DNA of 40,900 nucleotides from Veillonellaceae bacterium (GCA_012523975.1 JAAYSF010000012.1:1-40900); one strand, 5' to 3'; shown: positions 15,896 to 23,923, counted from the first letter of the stretch. Program-made: numbers and translations. The notes: generated by a model not told the origin, from the letters alone.

Positions 15896-16291
15896 ATGGA
15901 AGGAGTAATTTGCGCAAACTGTCATACTTGGCTGACTACCGAGATCGAGTCCTGCCCCGGCTGCGGCAGTGGGATAGTCGTTGACGGTGAAGCCAAAAAC
16001 ATTATTGATCGTCTTCAGCCTAACTGTCTTATTCACCGGTATGCTGGGTCTGACCTTTTAGAGCCGGCGGCATTTATCAAAGAGGGTAAGGTCAATTGCA
16101 AAGTCGCCACCAAGTTAAAAGAATATACAAATCCGGTCACAGTTCCCAAAAGCAAGGTATACTCTTTTAACCAGGACACTTTAAGCGCCATCCAAGCGCT
16201 GCGCAACGAGCGTACAGCAACTATAATGCGCTACGACCAGTTGATTCAAGCACATTGGCAAAAATTAAAGCCCTATAATCCGACCACTTAA
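15896..16291 (+). CDS. Zinc-ribbon protein, hypothetical, 131 residues
   Basis: The N terminus carries two Cys pairs, CANC near residue 6 and CPGCG near residue 20, forming a treble-clef or ribbon zinc site. The rest (DRLQPNCLIHRYAGSDLLEPAAF onward) is soluble and ends in a helical, basic segment (LRNERTATIMRYDQLIQAHWQKLK). ATG at 15896, six bases after GGAGGTG; a GTG at 15887 overlaps that site. It has its own terminator. No specific family recognised; a nucleic-acid or protein-binding adaptor is possible. Confidence 0.75.
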   Translation: MEGVICANCHTWLTTEIESCPGCGSGIVVDGEAKNIIDRLQPNCLIHRYAGSDLLEPAAFIKEGKVNCKVATKLKEYTNPVTVPKSKVYSFNQDTLSAIQALRNERTATIMRYDQLIQAHWQKLKPYNPTT

Positions 16292-16293
16292 CA

Positions 16294-16329
16294 AAAGGCA
16301 GCAAGCCCATTAGGGCAGCTGCCTTTTTT
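16294..16329 (+). terminator. Terminator of the zinc-ribbon gene
   Basis: AAAGGCAGC (16294-16302) pairs with GCTGCCTTT and is followed by TTTTC, three bases after the stop codon. Confidence 0.88.
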
Positions 16330-16333
16330 CAAG

Positions 16334-16437
16334 TTTATCCGATGACTAACCCGCTCTAAGACTCTCCAGACCCAAGGCTCACTTATACAAGCGGGAGTAT
16401 ACCACTACGTGTACAGGCGAGCGCGGCTAGGTCTCTG
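16334..16437. repeat. Dispersed palindromic repeat, copy B (internally deleted)
   Basis: Identical to copy A over TTTATCCGATGAC through AAGACTC, then jumps to AGACCCAAGGCTCACTTATA and continues almost identically to GTACAGGCGAGCG. About 88 bases of copy A (13782-13869) are missing. The end arms are kept with changes (GACTAACC-GCTC against GAGCGCGGCTAGGTC). Confidence 0.7.
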
Positions 16438-16452
16438 GATAATTTCGACTAG

Positions 16453-16484
16453 AATTCCGATGGCGCCATAACGCCATCGGAATT
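16453..16484 (-). terminator. Strong hairpin after the aminotransferase gene
   Basis: AATTCCGATGGCG and CGCCATCGGAATT are a perfect 13-base inverted repeat with a six-base loop, 10 bases past the minus-strand stop. It lacks a clean T tract, so efficiency as an intrinsic terminator is uncertain. Confidence 0.55.
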
Positions 16485-16494
16485 AAGTCTCCAT

Positions 16495-17637
16495 TTATTT
16501 ATACCATTCAGCTGAGGCTGCGCCTACTGCTGCACCTGGTTTAACATCATAGCCCAGACTTAGCAGCGAGCGTTCAACACCATTAAGCGTTACAGCGATT
16601 TCGGCAAAACTGATATTTCCCATATGACCGATCCGGAATATCTTGCCTTTAAGCTCACCTACACCACCGGCAACAACAAGACCGAACTCTTCCATTTTAG
16701 CTCTGAATTGAGCATCCTCAATTCCCTCCGGATACTTAACAACCGAAAGCGTCGGTGCGAGGGCTTCCGGCTTGGTAACTGGTTCAAGACCGATTGCGGC
16801 CAAACCGGCACGAACACTGCGGCCAATCAGGTCGTGACGAGCATAGCGTTCTTCGATACCTTCTTGCAGGATAAGTTTAACTGATTCATTAAGGGCTACA
16901 ACATGGTTAACCGGCGGAGTTGAGAAATAATTCGACGGATTATCCATAATCGGCAGCCAATTTTTAATATCTGTATAATAACCGGCAACAGTTCCCATCT
17001 CTTCGCGGCGGGCAACAGCTCTGTCGCTTAATGCCAGCATTGTAAGGCCGGGCGGGGTGCCAAAGGCTTTTTGACAGGTAGTAACAATGACGTCAATGCC
17101 ATAGTCTTTCATTGGTTCGGCAATACCGGCACTGGCGCAAACGCCGTCTAGAATAAACAGCACGCCGTACTTCTTAGCCAGTTCGCCAACTTCCTTAGGC
17201 TGCGACATAACCCCTGACGAAGTATCGACATGAGTCAGTGTCATTGCCGCATATTTTTTCGTTGCCAGTTTATCTTCGATTTGGGCAAGCGGCACTCTTT
17301 CGCCGGCCGGGCAGCTGAGCACATCAACATTGATACCGAGCGCTTTAGCCATCGGAATAAACCTGTCTCCAAATACGCCATGGGTAACAACCAGCAAATC
17401 TTCACCGGCGCGAACGGTGTTAATAAGCCCCATTTCCATCGACAGCGTACCGGCTCCACCAATGACAATCATATGGTCAGCTTGAAATATCTTCTTCAGT
17501 CCGGCCAGACACTCCTTATATACCTTGACAAACTCTCCGTAAGTATGCCCGTAGGTTTGGACGGACATCGCCTGTCTGATGGGCTCAGCTACAGGTGTCG
17601 GACCCGGAATCATAACTAACGGCGCTTGCTTAATCAA
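16495..17637 (-). CDS. Class V aminotransferase, alanine-glyoxylate / serine-pyruvate type
   Basis: 380 residues, PLP enzyme. It opens with MIPGPTPVAEPIRQAM, typical of the family. Asp164 in FILDGVCASAG contacts the PLP ring nitrogen and Lys190 in TTCQKAFGTPPG forms the Schiff base. Relatives transaminate glyoxylate with alanine, serine or ureidoglycine (PucG) or work in serine synthesis; the exact substrate is not fixed by the sequence. The TTG at 17637 lies eight bases from AGGAG and is preferred over the GTG at 17646, which overlaps that site. A TATAAT-like -10 lies upstream near 17680, without a convincing -35. Confidence 0.9.
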   Translation of the reverse strand: MIKQAPLVMIPGPTPVAEPIRQAMSVQTYGHTYGEFVKVYKECLAGLKKIFQADHMIVIGGAGTLSMEMGLINTVRAGEDLLVVTHGVFGDRFIPMAKALGINVDVLSCPAGERVPLAQIEDKLATKKYAAMTLTHVDTSSGVMSQPKEVGELAKKYGVLFILDGVCASAGIAEPMKDYGIDVIVTTCQKAFGTPPGLTMLALSDRAVARREEMGTVAGYYTDIKNWLPIMDNPSNYFSTPPVNHVVALNESVKLILQEGIEERYARHDLIGRSVRAGLAAIGLEPVTKPEALAPTLSVVKYPEGIEDAQFRAKMEEFGLVVAGGVGELKGKIFRIGHMGNISFAEIAVTLNGVERSLLSLGYDVKPGAAVGAASAEWYK

Positions 17638-17862
17638 AAAAACCACTCCTTCACATTCAGTATAATCCTCTTTGTAGTATTATATAGAAATTGGAAAAAT
17701 TCCTGCATATTTTATCCATATTTTTCTGACACCTATTCCTTAAACGTCATTTTGGCTTCATCATCTAAGTCGGCGTATCCTCATATTATCCCTCCTCTTA
17801 GGCTTCGCACTGCTACGCCAACCTATCGGATCTCTCTATATATTCAGAAAGATAAAGCATCA

Positions 17863-17869
17863 TTCGACA
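17863..17869. promoter_or_regulatory. Possible Spo0A box upstream of dacF
   Basis: TTCGACA is the reverse complement of the 0A-box core TGTCGAA, about 64 bases before the dacF start. The same seven-mer also occurs inside coding regions of this window, so chance is a real possibility. Confidence 0.25.
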
Positions 17870-17932
17870 GATATAGCAATATAAATTTACTAGTTGGCCT
17901 TAAGTAAGCTTGTCGTCAGGGGAGGATCGTCA

Positions 17933-19093
17933 ATGACTAGAAAATTAAAATTTGCCGGTGTCATTTTTTTTGTCTGTTTAAGCCTGATTTTATCGCAAGC
18001 CAAGGCAGCCGAGCCACCGCAAATAAGTGCCAAAGCAGCTATTTTACTGGATGCGAAAACCGGGCAAATCCTCTACGATAAAAAAGGCAACTTGCGCTGC
18101 GCCCCGGCCAGTACAACCAAGATCTTGACCGCGATTATTGCCCTTGAGAGCGGCCGGCTCGACGATGAGGTTAAAGTCAGCGCCCGCGCCGCCGGTACCG
18201 GCGGATCTTCAATGTACTTATATGCCGGTCAAACGATAACCCTACGTGAACTGCTTGCCGGGCTCATGCTGCGTTCAGGCAATGATGCAGCGGTCGCCAT
18301 CGCCGAGCACCTAGCCGGATCCACCGAAGAATTTGTTAACCTCATGAACCGGAAAGCCTATCAATTAGGCGCCTACAATAGTCACTTCTGTAATCCAAAC
18401 GGCCTCTCAGCGCCTGGCCACTATTCGACGGCTTTCGACTTAGCCTGGATGTCGCGCTATGCCTTAGCAAACCCGACCTTTGCCGAAATAGTCAGAACCA
18501 AAGAAACGAGTATCGAATGGCTAGACACCAAGGGGCATGTTCACGATAAAAACTTGCGTAATACCAATAAGTTGCTCTGGATGCTGGAAGATGCTGACGG
18601 CGTTAAAACAGGAACTACCGGCGAGGCTGGTCCATGTCTGGTTTCCAGTGCAACCCGCGGCAATCAGAAACTTATTGCTGTAGTTCTCCACGATCACTCC
18701 CGCTGGTATGATTCGATGAAACTATTGAAATATGGCTTTGACAATTTTGAGCTTTATGATTATGCTGAGCAAAATGACGTATTATCTGCCTTAGCGGTCG
18801 AGCAGGGCGTCTTAGAAGCAATTGATGCCATCGTTTCTGCCCCGGCGGCCATTGTCATTAATAACGGCGATCGCCAGTACATCACCGTAGAGGTCGATTT
18901 GCCGGAAAAAATAAAAGCCCCTGTTTATAAGGGGCAAAAAGTTGGAGAAATAGTTTTTTATGTACGCGATAAGGCTGTTAAAACGGTAGACCTTATAGCC
19001 GGCCAGGAAGTGGCTGAGAAAACATTCATCCGCAGTTTTTTCAATCGCCTACTGGCTACCTTCCGCTTGCTGTCAAACTGGGGAGTGCTGTAG
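17933..19093 (+). CDS. dacF: D-alanyl-D-alanine carboxypeptidase (DacF/PBP5 type)
   Basis: 386 residues, exported low-molecular-weight penicillin-binding protein that trims the terminal D-Ala from peptidoglycan stem peptides. Signal peptide 1-25 (KLKFAGVIFFVCLSLILSQ, cut near AKAAE). Catalytic triad motifs: SxxK = Ser60-Lys63 (PASTTK), SxN = Ser115-Asn117 (SGN), KTG = 225-227. A C-terminal PBP5-like beta domain (residues about 265-355) and a hydrophobic amphipathic end (RSFFNRLLATFRLL) are typical membrane anchors. GGGGAGG lies seven bases before the ATG at 17933. In spore formers DacF regulates cortex cross-linking; that role is inferred. cheR converges on it 19 bases downstream. Confidence 0.93.
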   Translation: MTRKLKFAGVIFFVCLSLILSQAKAAEPPQISAKAAILLDAKTGQILYDKKGNLRCAPASTTKILTAIIALESGRLDDEVKVSARAAGTGGSSMYLYAGQTITLRELLAGLMLRSGNDAAVAIAEHLAGSTEEFVNLMNRKAYQLGAYNSHFCNPNGLSAPGHYSTAFDLAWMSRYALANPTFAEIVRTKETSIEWLDTKGHVHDKNLRNTNKLLWMLEDADGVKTGTTGEAGPCLVSSATRGNQKLIAVVLHDHSRWYDSMKLLKYGFDNFELYDYAEQNDVLSALAVEQGVLEAIDAIVSAPAAIVINNGDRQYITVEVDLPEKIKAPVYKGQKVGEIVFYVRDKAVKTVDLIAGQEVAEKTFIRSFFNRLLATFRLLSNWGVL

Positions 19094-19112
19094 ATATGTT
19101 AAAGCAATCGCA

Positions 19113-19892
19113 TTATTTCGGCTTCCTGTAAAAGAACGGCAGATAATGTTCATAACCAATATCGCGGAAGTTTAGTATCGCCTCGGTGCCCCCGACGAAA
19201 AGCACCCCGCCCGGACGTAAGGCTTCCAGGAAGCGGCGATACAAGGCATCTTTAGCCTCTTCGGTAAAGTATATAACAACATTACGGCACAAAATTAGAT
19301 CGAAACCGGTTTCAAATTTATCTAATAGCAAATTGTGCTTTTTAAACTCTACCATTGCCTTAATTTCATTGCTAATGGCATAGGTACTGCCTTCCCGTTT
19401 AAAATATTTAGCCTGGCGGGCACCCGAGATATTTTTGTACTCAGTGGCAGAATAAATACCGTTACGGGCCTTTTCCAATATTTCAACATCAAGATCGGTA
19501 GCTAGAATACGATGCCTGGTATTAGGCGTCATATCCTTTAAAATCATGGCGAGGGAATACGGTTCAGCGCCAATCGAGCAACCGGCACTCCAAATTGATA
19601 GCCTGGGATTTTGAGCTAACAAGTCCGGCAGAACCTTAGTTTCAAGTTCGGCAAATTTTTCCGGCGTCCGAAAGAATTCCGTCACATTGATTGTCAAAAA
19701 ATCAACAAACTCTTTGTAGAGCTTAACATCAGCGTTAAGCTTGTTTAAGAAATCATGATAATTATTGGCACCATGGCGGGTCATAAAGTTACCGATCCGC
19801 CTTTGCATTTGTGTCGGCTTATAATCATTTAAATTAATGTTGGATTTGACATTAAATTTCTGTTTAAATATTTCCCAGTCTTGTGTACTCAC
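19113..19892 (-). CDS. cheR: CheR-type glutamate O-methyltransferase
   Basis: 259 residues. Transfers methyl groups from S-adenosylmethionine to glutamates of chemoreceptors. N-terminal helical CheR_N with NLNDYKPTQMQRRI, then the SAM domain: SAGCSIGAEPYSLAM, ATDLDVEILEKARNGIY and FDLILCRNVVIYF. The GTG at 19892 has GGAGG seven bases upstream; a longer reading from 19931 has only a weak site. There is no chemotaxis gene nearby, so it is an orphan copy that either serves receptors encoded elsewhere or another signalling array. A perfect 0A-box-like TTCGACA lies upstream at 20007-20013. Confidence 0.93.
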   Translation of the reverse strand: MSTQDWEIFKQKFNVKSNINLNDYKPTQMQRRIGNFMTRHGANNYHDFLNKLNADVKLYKEFVDFLTINVTEFFRTPEKFAELETKVLPDLLAQNPRLSIWSAGCSIGAEPYSLAMILKDMTPNTRHRILATDLDVEILEKARNGIYSATEYKNISGARQAKYFKREGSTYAISNEIKAMVEFKKHNLLLDKFETGFDLILCRNVVIYFTEEAKDALYRRFLEALRPGGVLFVGGTEAILNFRDIGYEHYLPFFYRKPK

Positions 19893-20006
19893 TACATACC
19901 CTCCAGCTTTTTTTTTACCCGGCATAGGCACCCTGTAGGCACTTTTACCGGATTTAACCGTGTTTCAGGGGATATTTGGATTTACCAATTGATTTTACGT
20001 GTATAT

Positions 20007-20013
20007 TTCGACA
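20007..20013. promoter_or_regulatory. Possible Spo0A box upstream of cheR
   Basis: The minus strand reads TTGTCGAAAT, matching the 0A-box core with matching A/T flanks, about 115 bases before the cheR start. Low specificity; see the dacF entry for the caveat. Confidence 0.25.
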
Positions 20014-20078
20014 ATAACACTGCTTTTCCTATTGATAGGTGAAATATTGCGCTGATACAGCGAAAAGACATTAAAATT

Positions 20079-20130
20079 AGCCTAAAAAACTAGACAGAGG
20101 CTATTTCCCAACTGTCTAGTTTTTTAGGCT
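20079..20130 (-). terminator. Terminator of the hypA-alr operon
   Basis: A perfect 19-base stem, AGCCTAAAAAACTAGACAG (20079-20097) with its complement (20112-20130), loop of 14. The T-run lies within the 3' arm on the minus strand, and more T follow. It lies 40 bases past the alr stop and isolates alr from cheR. Confidence 0.82.
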
Positions 20131-20169
20131 TAATTTTTCCAAACCAGCTTTGTTCTCAATTGGTAATAT

Positions 20170-21282
20170 TTATTCCATTACATAGTGGCGCGGAACCCGC
20201 TTGCCCACCAAACAAATTACCTCATAGTTAATCGTACCCAGTTTTTCGGCAATTTCTTCAGCCGGCAGCTTTGCGCCGCCAAATAATAACGCGATATCCC
20301 CCTGGGCTACACCCGGGATATGGGTAACATCGACCATACACTGATCCATGCATACTCGCCCTACAATCGGTGCCCGCTGACCACGGATAAGTACACTGGC
20401 TTTTCCCGACAGCTGCCGAGTCCAACCATCAGCGTATCCAACCGGCAGGGTGGCAATTTTGCTTGGCTTATCGGTATAGTAATCCCGCCCATAGCTTATA
20501 GACACATCCGGCGGCACCTCTTTAACACAACTAACCTTAGCCTTAAATTTCATAGCTGGCTTAAGATCAAGCTTTTTCTCAACCTCATCGGATGGCCATA
20601 AACCATACATTATTATACCCGGCCGAACCATATCAAGCTGAGTTTCGGGCATATCGAGCGTCGCAGCGCTATTGGCAATATGACGGATAGGAATCTTCAG
20701 CCCCTTATCCTCAATAAGAGCCAAAGCCTTCTTAAATCTCGCAAACTGCTCCCACGCGTATGATTTATCCTGGCTGTCGGCATTGGCAAAATGCGAGAAA
20801 ACCCCTTCTATCTCGATCCCTGGCAATTTAGCCACGGCAGCCGCAAAGTCCCCGGCATCTTCCGGCTCGATACCAATCCGGGTCATGCCGGTATCAATTT
20901 TTATATGCACTTTGGCCTTACGGCCGACAGCCTGGGCTGCCTGCGAAATAGCCTCAGCTAGTTGATAATCAAAAATTGTCTGAGTCACATCATTATCGAC
21001 TATTCGAATAGCCTGCTGCGGAGGAGTGTAACCCAGCACTAGAATGGGTCCCGTAACCCCGTCCCGCCTTAAATCAATAGCCTCATTCAAAATAGCAACA
21101 CCTAAATAATCCACACCTGCAACAAGCGCGGCTCTGATTACCGCAGAAGTGCCGTGACCATATGCGTCAGCCTTTATAACAGCGCAAATTTTTGTAGTCG
21201 GCTTTATGCACTGCTTAATTTGCCAGATGTTATGAGCAATCGCGGCAAGATTTACTTCCGCCCATACCGGACGTTCAAACAT
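20170..21282 (-). CDS. alr: Alanine racemase
   Basis: 370 residues, PLP-dependent interconversion of L- and D-alanine for peptidoglycan; in spores it can also quench L-alanine germination signals. Lys37 in AVIKADAYGHG binds PLP, the catalytic Tyr is in SISYGRDY, and GRVCMDQCMVDVT is the conserved C-terminal barrel motif. AGGAGG precedes the ATG at a good distance. It is the last gene of the hypA-hypB-spo0E-like-amidohydrolase-alr run, 32 bases after the amidohydrolase. Confidence 0.96.
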   Translation of the reverse strand: MFERPVWAEVNLAAIAHNIWQIKQCIKPTTKICAVIKADAYGHGTSAVIRAALVAGVDYLGVAILNEAIDLRRDGVTGPILVLGYTPPQQAIRIVDNDVTQTIFDYQLAEAISQAAQAVGRKAKVHIKIDTGMTRIGIEPEDAGDFAAAVAKLPGIEIEGVFSHFANADSQDKSYAWEQFARFKKALALIEDKGLKIPIRHIANSAATLDMPETQLDMVRPGIIMYGLWPSDEVEKKLDLKPAMKFKAKVSCVKEVPPDVSISYGRDYYTDKPSKIATLPVGYADGWTRQLSGKASVLIRGQRAPIVGRVCMDQCMVDVTHIPGVAQGDIALLFGGAKLPAEEIAEKLGTINYEVICLVGKRVPRHYVME

Positions 21283-21314
21283 GATACATTCCTCCTACTA
21301 CCATGGCTAGTGCT

Positions 21315-22490
21315 TTATAAACTGCTCCATTTAGCAATCTTTTGTTCCATATCGACCTTGCCAATGTGTCCATCTACTATAACATAATCCGGCTTAGCTG
21401 CCAGCAGCAGCGGATGATCGTTCCAAACGACTAAATCGGCGTCTTTACCCGGTTCGATAGTGCCGATTCTGGCTTCAAGTCCTAAAAGCTTGGCCGCATT
21501 TATCGTAATAGCCTTTAACGCCTCATCCTGATTCAGGCCAAAGCGGGCTGCAATCCCGGCGTAGACCGGCAAGAATTTACTGGGCACAACCGGGTGGTCA
21601 CTCATAAACGCAAACAGAACACCGTGCTCGGCTAATATTGCCGGCGCGCGCCACGAGGCCTCTTTAAGCTCCAGTTTCCCCTTTGTTATCATAAGCGGCC
21701 CCAGTACAACCCGTGCCTGCCGCTCGGCAAGCAGTCCTTTTATAAGATGCCCCTCAGTAGCATGCTCGATAATAATATCAAGGTCAAATTCTTCGGCAAT
21801 TCTAAGGGCAGTCACTATGTCGTCAGCCCGGTGAGCATGGGCGCGAATCGGCATTTCCCGTCGCAGCACCCGCGCAATTGCCTCCATTTCATAATCAAAT
21901 TTATGATCCTTACTGTCGAGCTTACTAAGATATTCTCTGCCCTTTTGCAGCATCTCGCGGATAAGCAAGGCCGTAGCCATGCGGGTAACCGGCATTTTTT
22001 TCTTGTCGCCGTAGGTCCGGCGCGGGTTCTCGCCGAAAGCCATTTTAAGTCCGGCATGCCGTCTGATAATCATTTGCTCAACACTTGCACGTGGTCTGGT
22101 TTTAATTACCGTACATTGCCCGCCAATCGGATTTGCGCTGCCAGGCGCTACCATTACTGTCGTTATACCGCCACCGACCGCCTCCGCCAGACCAACATCT
22201 GCCGGATTAAGGGCGTCAATAACATCAAGAGCTGGCGTAACCGGCTGGCTAATTTCATTGACATCTTCACCCGACCAGTCAAGCGACTCAGCATAAACGC
22301 CGAGATGGGTATGAGCATCGATTAAACCCGGCGTTACCACCTTACCCGTTATATCAATAATTTTACAGCTGTCAGGGAGGGCTTGGCCTTTCCCGACCGC
22401 GACTATTTTCCCCTTATCTATAAGAACAGTTCCGCCGACTAATGGCTGATTGGATATCGTAATAACTGTTCCACCAACTAATGCAAACAT
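21315..22490 (-). CDS. Amidohydrolase, imidazolonepropionase-like
   Basis: 391 residues, TIM-barrel metal-dependent hydrolase. Metal motif HTH in PGLIDAHTHLG near residue 60, HAHRAD near 218, HATEG near 242, and SDHPVVP near 294. C-terminal GTIEPGKDADLVVWNDHPL is the usual family ending. Substrate unknown; relatives hydrolyse cyclic amides or dipeptides. GAGGGG lies seven bases before the ATG. It follows the spo0E-like gene by 12 bases and precedes alr by 32, so it is in the same operon. A role with alanine or peptide turnover is possible but unproven. Confidence 0.88.
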   Translation of the reverse strand: MFALVGGTVITISNQPLVGGTVLIDKGKIVAVGKGQALPDSCKIIDITGKVVTPGLIDAHTHLGVYAESLDWSGEDVNEISQPVTPALDVIDALNPADVGLAEAVGGGITTVMVAPGSANPIGGQCTVIKTRPRASVEQMIIRRHAGLKMAFGENPRRTYGDKKKMPVTRMATALLIREMLQKGREYLSKLDSKDHKFDYEMEAIARVLRREMPIRAHAHRADDIVTALRIAEEFDLDIIIEHATEGHLIKGLLAERQARVVLGPLMITKGKLELKEASWRAPAILAEHGVLFAFMSDHPVVPSKFLPVYAGIAARFGLNQDEALKAITINAAKLLGLEARIGTIEPGKDADLVVWNDHPLLLAAKPDYVIVDGHIGKVDMEQKIAKWSSL

Positions 22491-22502
22491 TTTAAATCCC
22501 CT

Positions 22503-22673
22503 CTACCGCTTGGTCTGCTTTACCTTTTCATAAGCTACAATAATTTCATCAAGTTCCGCACTCATGCGTGCAACTTCTTCATCAATAAAATTGCCTTGTT
22601 TATCAAGGACAAGCTGATGGAGTTTTTCACGTAGTTCTTCGATTTGCCATTTTAAGGCGTCTGCGTTGGGCAT
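22503..22673 (-). CDS. Spo0E-like small aspartyl-phosphate phosphatase, 56 residues
   Basis: The short protein reads MPNADALKWQIEELREKLHQ through FIDEEVARMSAELDEIIVAY to KVKQTKR. Two helices joined by a turn and a SAELDEII core resemble the Spo0E family motif S-x-x-L-D, which in Bacillus dephosphorylates Spo0A-P and restrains sporulation. The ATG at 22673 has GGAG nine bases upstream. Its 5' end overlaps the present hypB frame by 47 bases, which depends on the 13-A run at 22689-22701 (see hypB). It lies 12 bases before the amidohydrolase. Confidence in the ORF is good; family assignment is by motif only. Confidence 0.65.
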   Translation of the reverse strand: MPNADALKWQIEELREKLHQLVLDKQGNFIDEEVARMSAELDEIIVAYEKVKQTKR

Positions 22674-23343
22674 AATTCACTGCTCCTATTTTTTTTTTTT
22701 TACCAACCTGCAATTTTAACCAATGGTACCATTCCTCAAGGCCCTCCCCGCTTCGGCATGAAGCAGTAATCAGCCTGGCATCCGGATTAATGCCCTTGAT
22801 ATCATCAATAGCAGCAGCTAAATCAAAGCCGGTATATGGTAGTAAATCCATTTTGTTTAATAAAACAGCCTGCGATTTACGGAAAACCAACGGATACTTT
22901 AAGGGCTTGTCCTCACCCTCAGTAATACTTAAAACAGTTACCTTGGCATCTTCACCGATTTCGAATTCAGCTGGACAAACGAGATTGCCCACATTTTCAA
23001 TTATTATCATATCAAGCGTTTTTAAATCCAGATTATCAATAGCACTGTTTATCATCCCAGCGTCCAGATGACACCCGCCGGCAGTATTTATTTGAATTAC
23101 CGGTACACCTTGCTGTTCAATCCGCTCAGCATCTTTACTTGTAAATAAATCGCCCTCAATAACTGCCAGCGATAGTTCGCCTTTGAGAGCGGCTATGGTT
23201 TTTTCCAGAAGCGTTGTCTTGCCGCAGCCCGGCGACCCTAGCAAATTGAGAACAAAAATTCCCTCTGCCGTTAACCGTTCATTTACAGTTCGGGATAATT
23301 GGTCGTTGGCGTCAAGAATATTGGTCATAACCTTAATCTCCAT
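22627..23343 (-). CDS. hypB: Hydrogenase/urease nickel incorporation GTPase HypB
   Basis: SIMIBI GTPase that loads Ni2+ into hydrogenase, working with HypA. P-loop GSPGCGKTT near residue 36, metal site NVGNLVCPAEFEIGE near 117, and NKMDLL (G4) near 164. No His-rich or CxxCGC nickel-storage N terminus is seen. As given the protein is 238 residues, with an odd basic tail (KKKKIGAVNYAQRRRLKMANRRTT) created by reading through 13 consecutive A. One A less gives a TAG right after the lysines, ending hypB near 22686 and removing the overlap with the spo0E-like gene. The start shares one base (TAATG) with the hypA stop. Confidence 0.92.
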   Translation of the reverse strand: MEIKVMTNILDANDQLSRTVNERLTAEGIFVLNLLGSPGCGKTTLLEKTIAALKGELSLAVIEGDLFTSKDAERIEQQGVPVIQINTAGGCHLDAGMINSAIDNLDLKTLDMIIIENVGNLVCPAEFEIGEDAKVTVLSITEGEDKPLKYPLVFRKSQAVLLNKMDLLPYTGFDLAAAIDDIKGINPDARLITASCRSGEGLEEWYHWLKLQVGKKKKIGAVNYAQRRRLKMANRRTT

Positions 23344-23684
23344 TATTCCACCTCCAAATATTCTATCGTGAGCTCACGACCCGAGAGGATCTCAACTGAC
23401 GATGACTGACACTCCGAACAGACAAAATAGAATCCTGCCACTGAAAATTCACTGGCACACTGTCGGCAGCGCCCTATCAGCGGCGTTACCTCGATCTCTA
23501 CCGCTGCATTCTCAGCAATTGAGCCGGCTGACAAGGCTTTAAAACAAAATCTAAGCGACTCAGGTTCAACATTAGTCATTTCGCCGACCAGCAGTTTAAT
23601 ACGTCCGATTTTTAGGGTGTCGTGCTGGCTAGCCGTGCTAAGCGCAACATCTAAAATCCCTTGAGCAAGAGCCATTTCATGCAT
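23343..23684 (-). CDS. hypA: Hydrogenase nickel insertion protein HypA
   Basis: 113 residues. Begins MHEMALAQGILD, where His2 is the essential Ni ligand, so the ATG at 23684 is chosen over a GTG three codons earlier. The zinc site has two Cys pairs, CRQC near 70 and CSEC near 90. Followed directly by hypB with a one-base overlap. No hydrogenase structural gene or hypCDEF is in the window; the pair may serve an unlinked NiFe hydrogenase or another nickel enzyme. Confidence 0.94.
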   Translation of the reverse strand: MHEMALAQGILDVALSTASQHDTLKIGRIKLLVGEMTNVEPESLRFCFKALSAGSIAENAAVEIEVTPLIGRCRQCASEFSVAGFYFVCSECQSSSVEILSGRELTIEYLEVE

Positions 23685-23861
23685 AGGGTTCACATCCAGA
23701 AATATTTTTCCATATTCTTACTGTTCTTTTTATATTCGGCCTTTTTCCGTTTTTTCCTGTTTAAGTTAGCGGGTACTTGGAAATTAGAGATAAGCTACAT
23801 AGCTATTCCAATTACCATTTTATAACTACTCGTCTTTGGTACTATTTGACATAACGAATAC

Positions 23862-23891
23862 GCATAAGCCCGCAAATTTCAGTCGATAATA
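23862..23891 (+). promoter_or_regulatory. Sigma-G-type forespore promoter of the SASP gene
   Basis: GCATA (23862-23866), 18 bases, GATAATA (23885-23891). This matches the Bacillus sigma-G pattern with one mismatch, at proper distance from the ribosome binding site at 23908. It fits the forespore-specific gene downstream. Confidence 0.7.
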
Positions 23892-23923
23892 TAACCACAA
23901 ACACATTGGAGGTGATTTTGTAA

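Noticed and set aside
13751-16437. CRISPR array or tandem repeat
   Set aside because: The repeat copies are separate, about 100-190 bases long, each internally palindromic and 2.6 kb apart, with no regularly spaced short repeats or cas genes.
17626-17907. Plus-strand ORF of 93 codons in the gap before dacF
   Set aside because: Overlaps the start of the aminotransferase gene on the other strand, has no ribosome binding site and a composition like translated noncoding DNA.
22627-23684. HypA-HypB as the start of a hydrogenase gene cluster
   Set aside because: No hydrogenase subunit or hypCDEF gene is present on either side; the downstream genes are unrelated.
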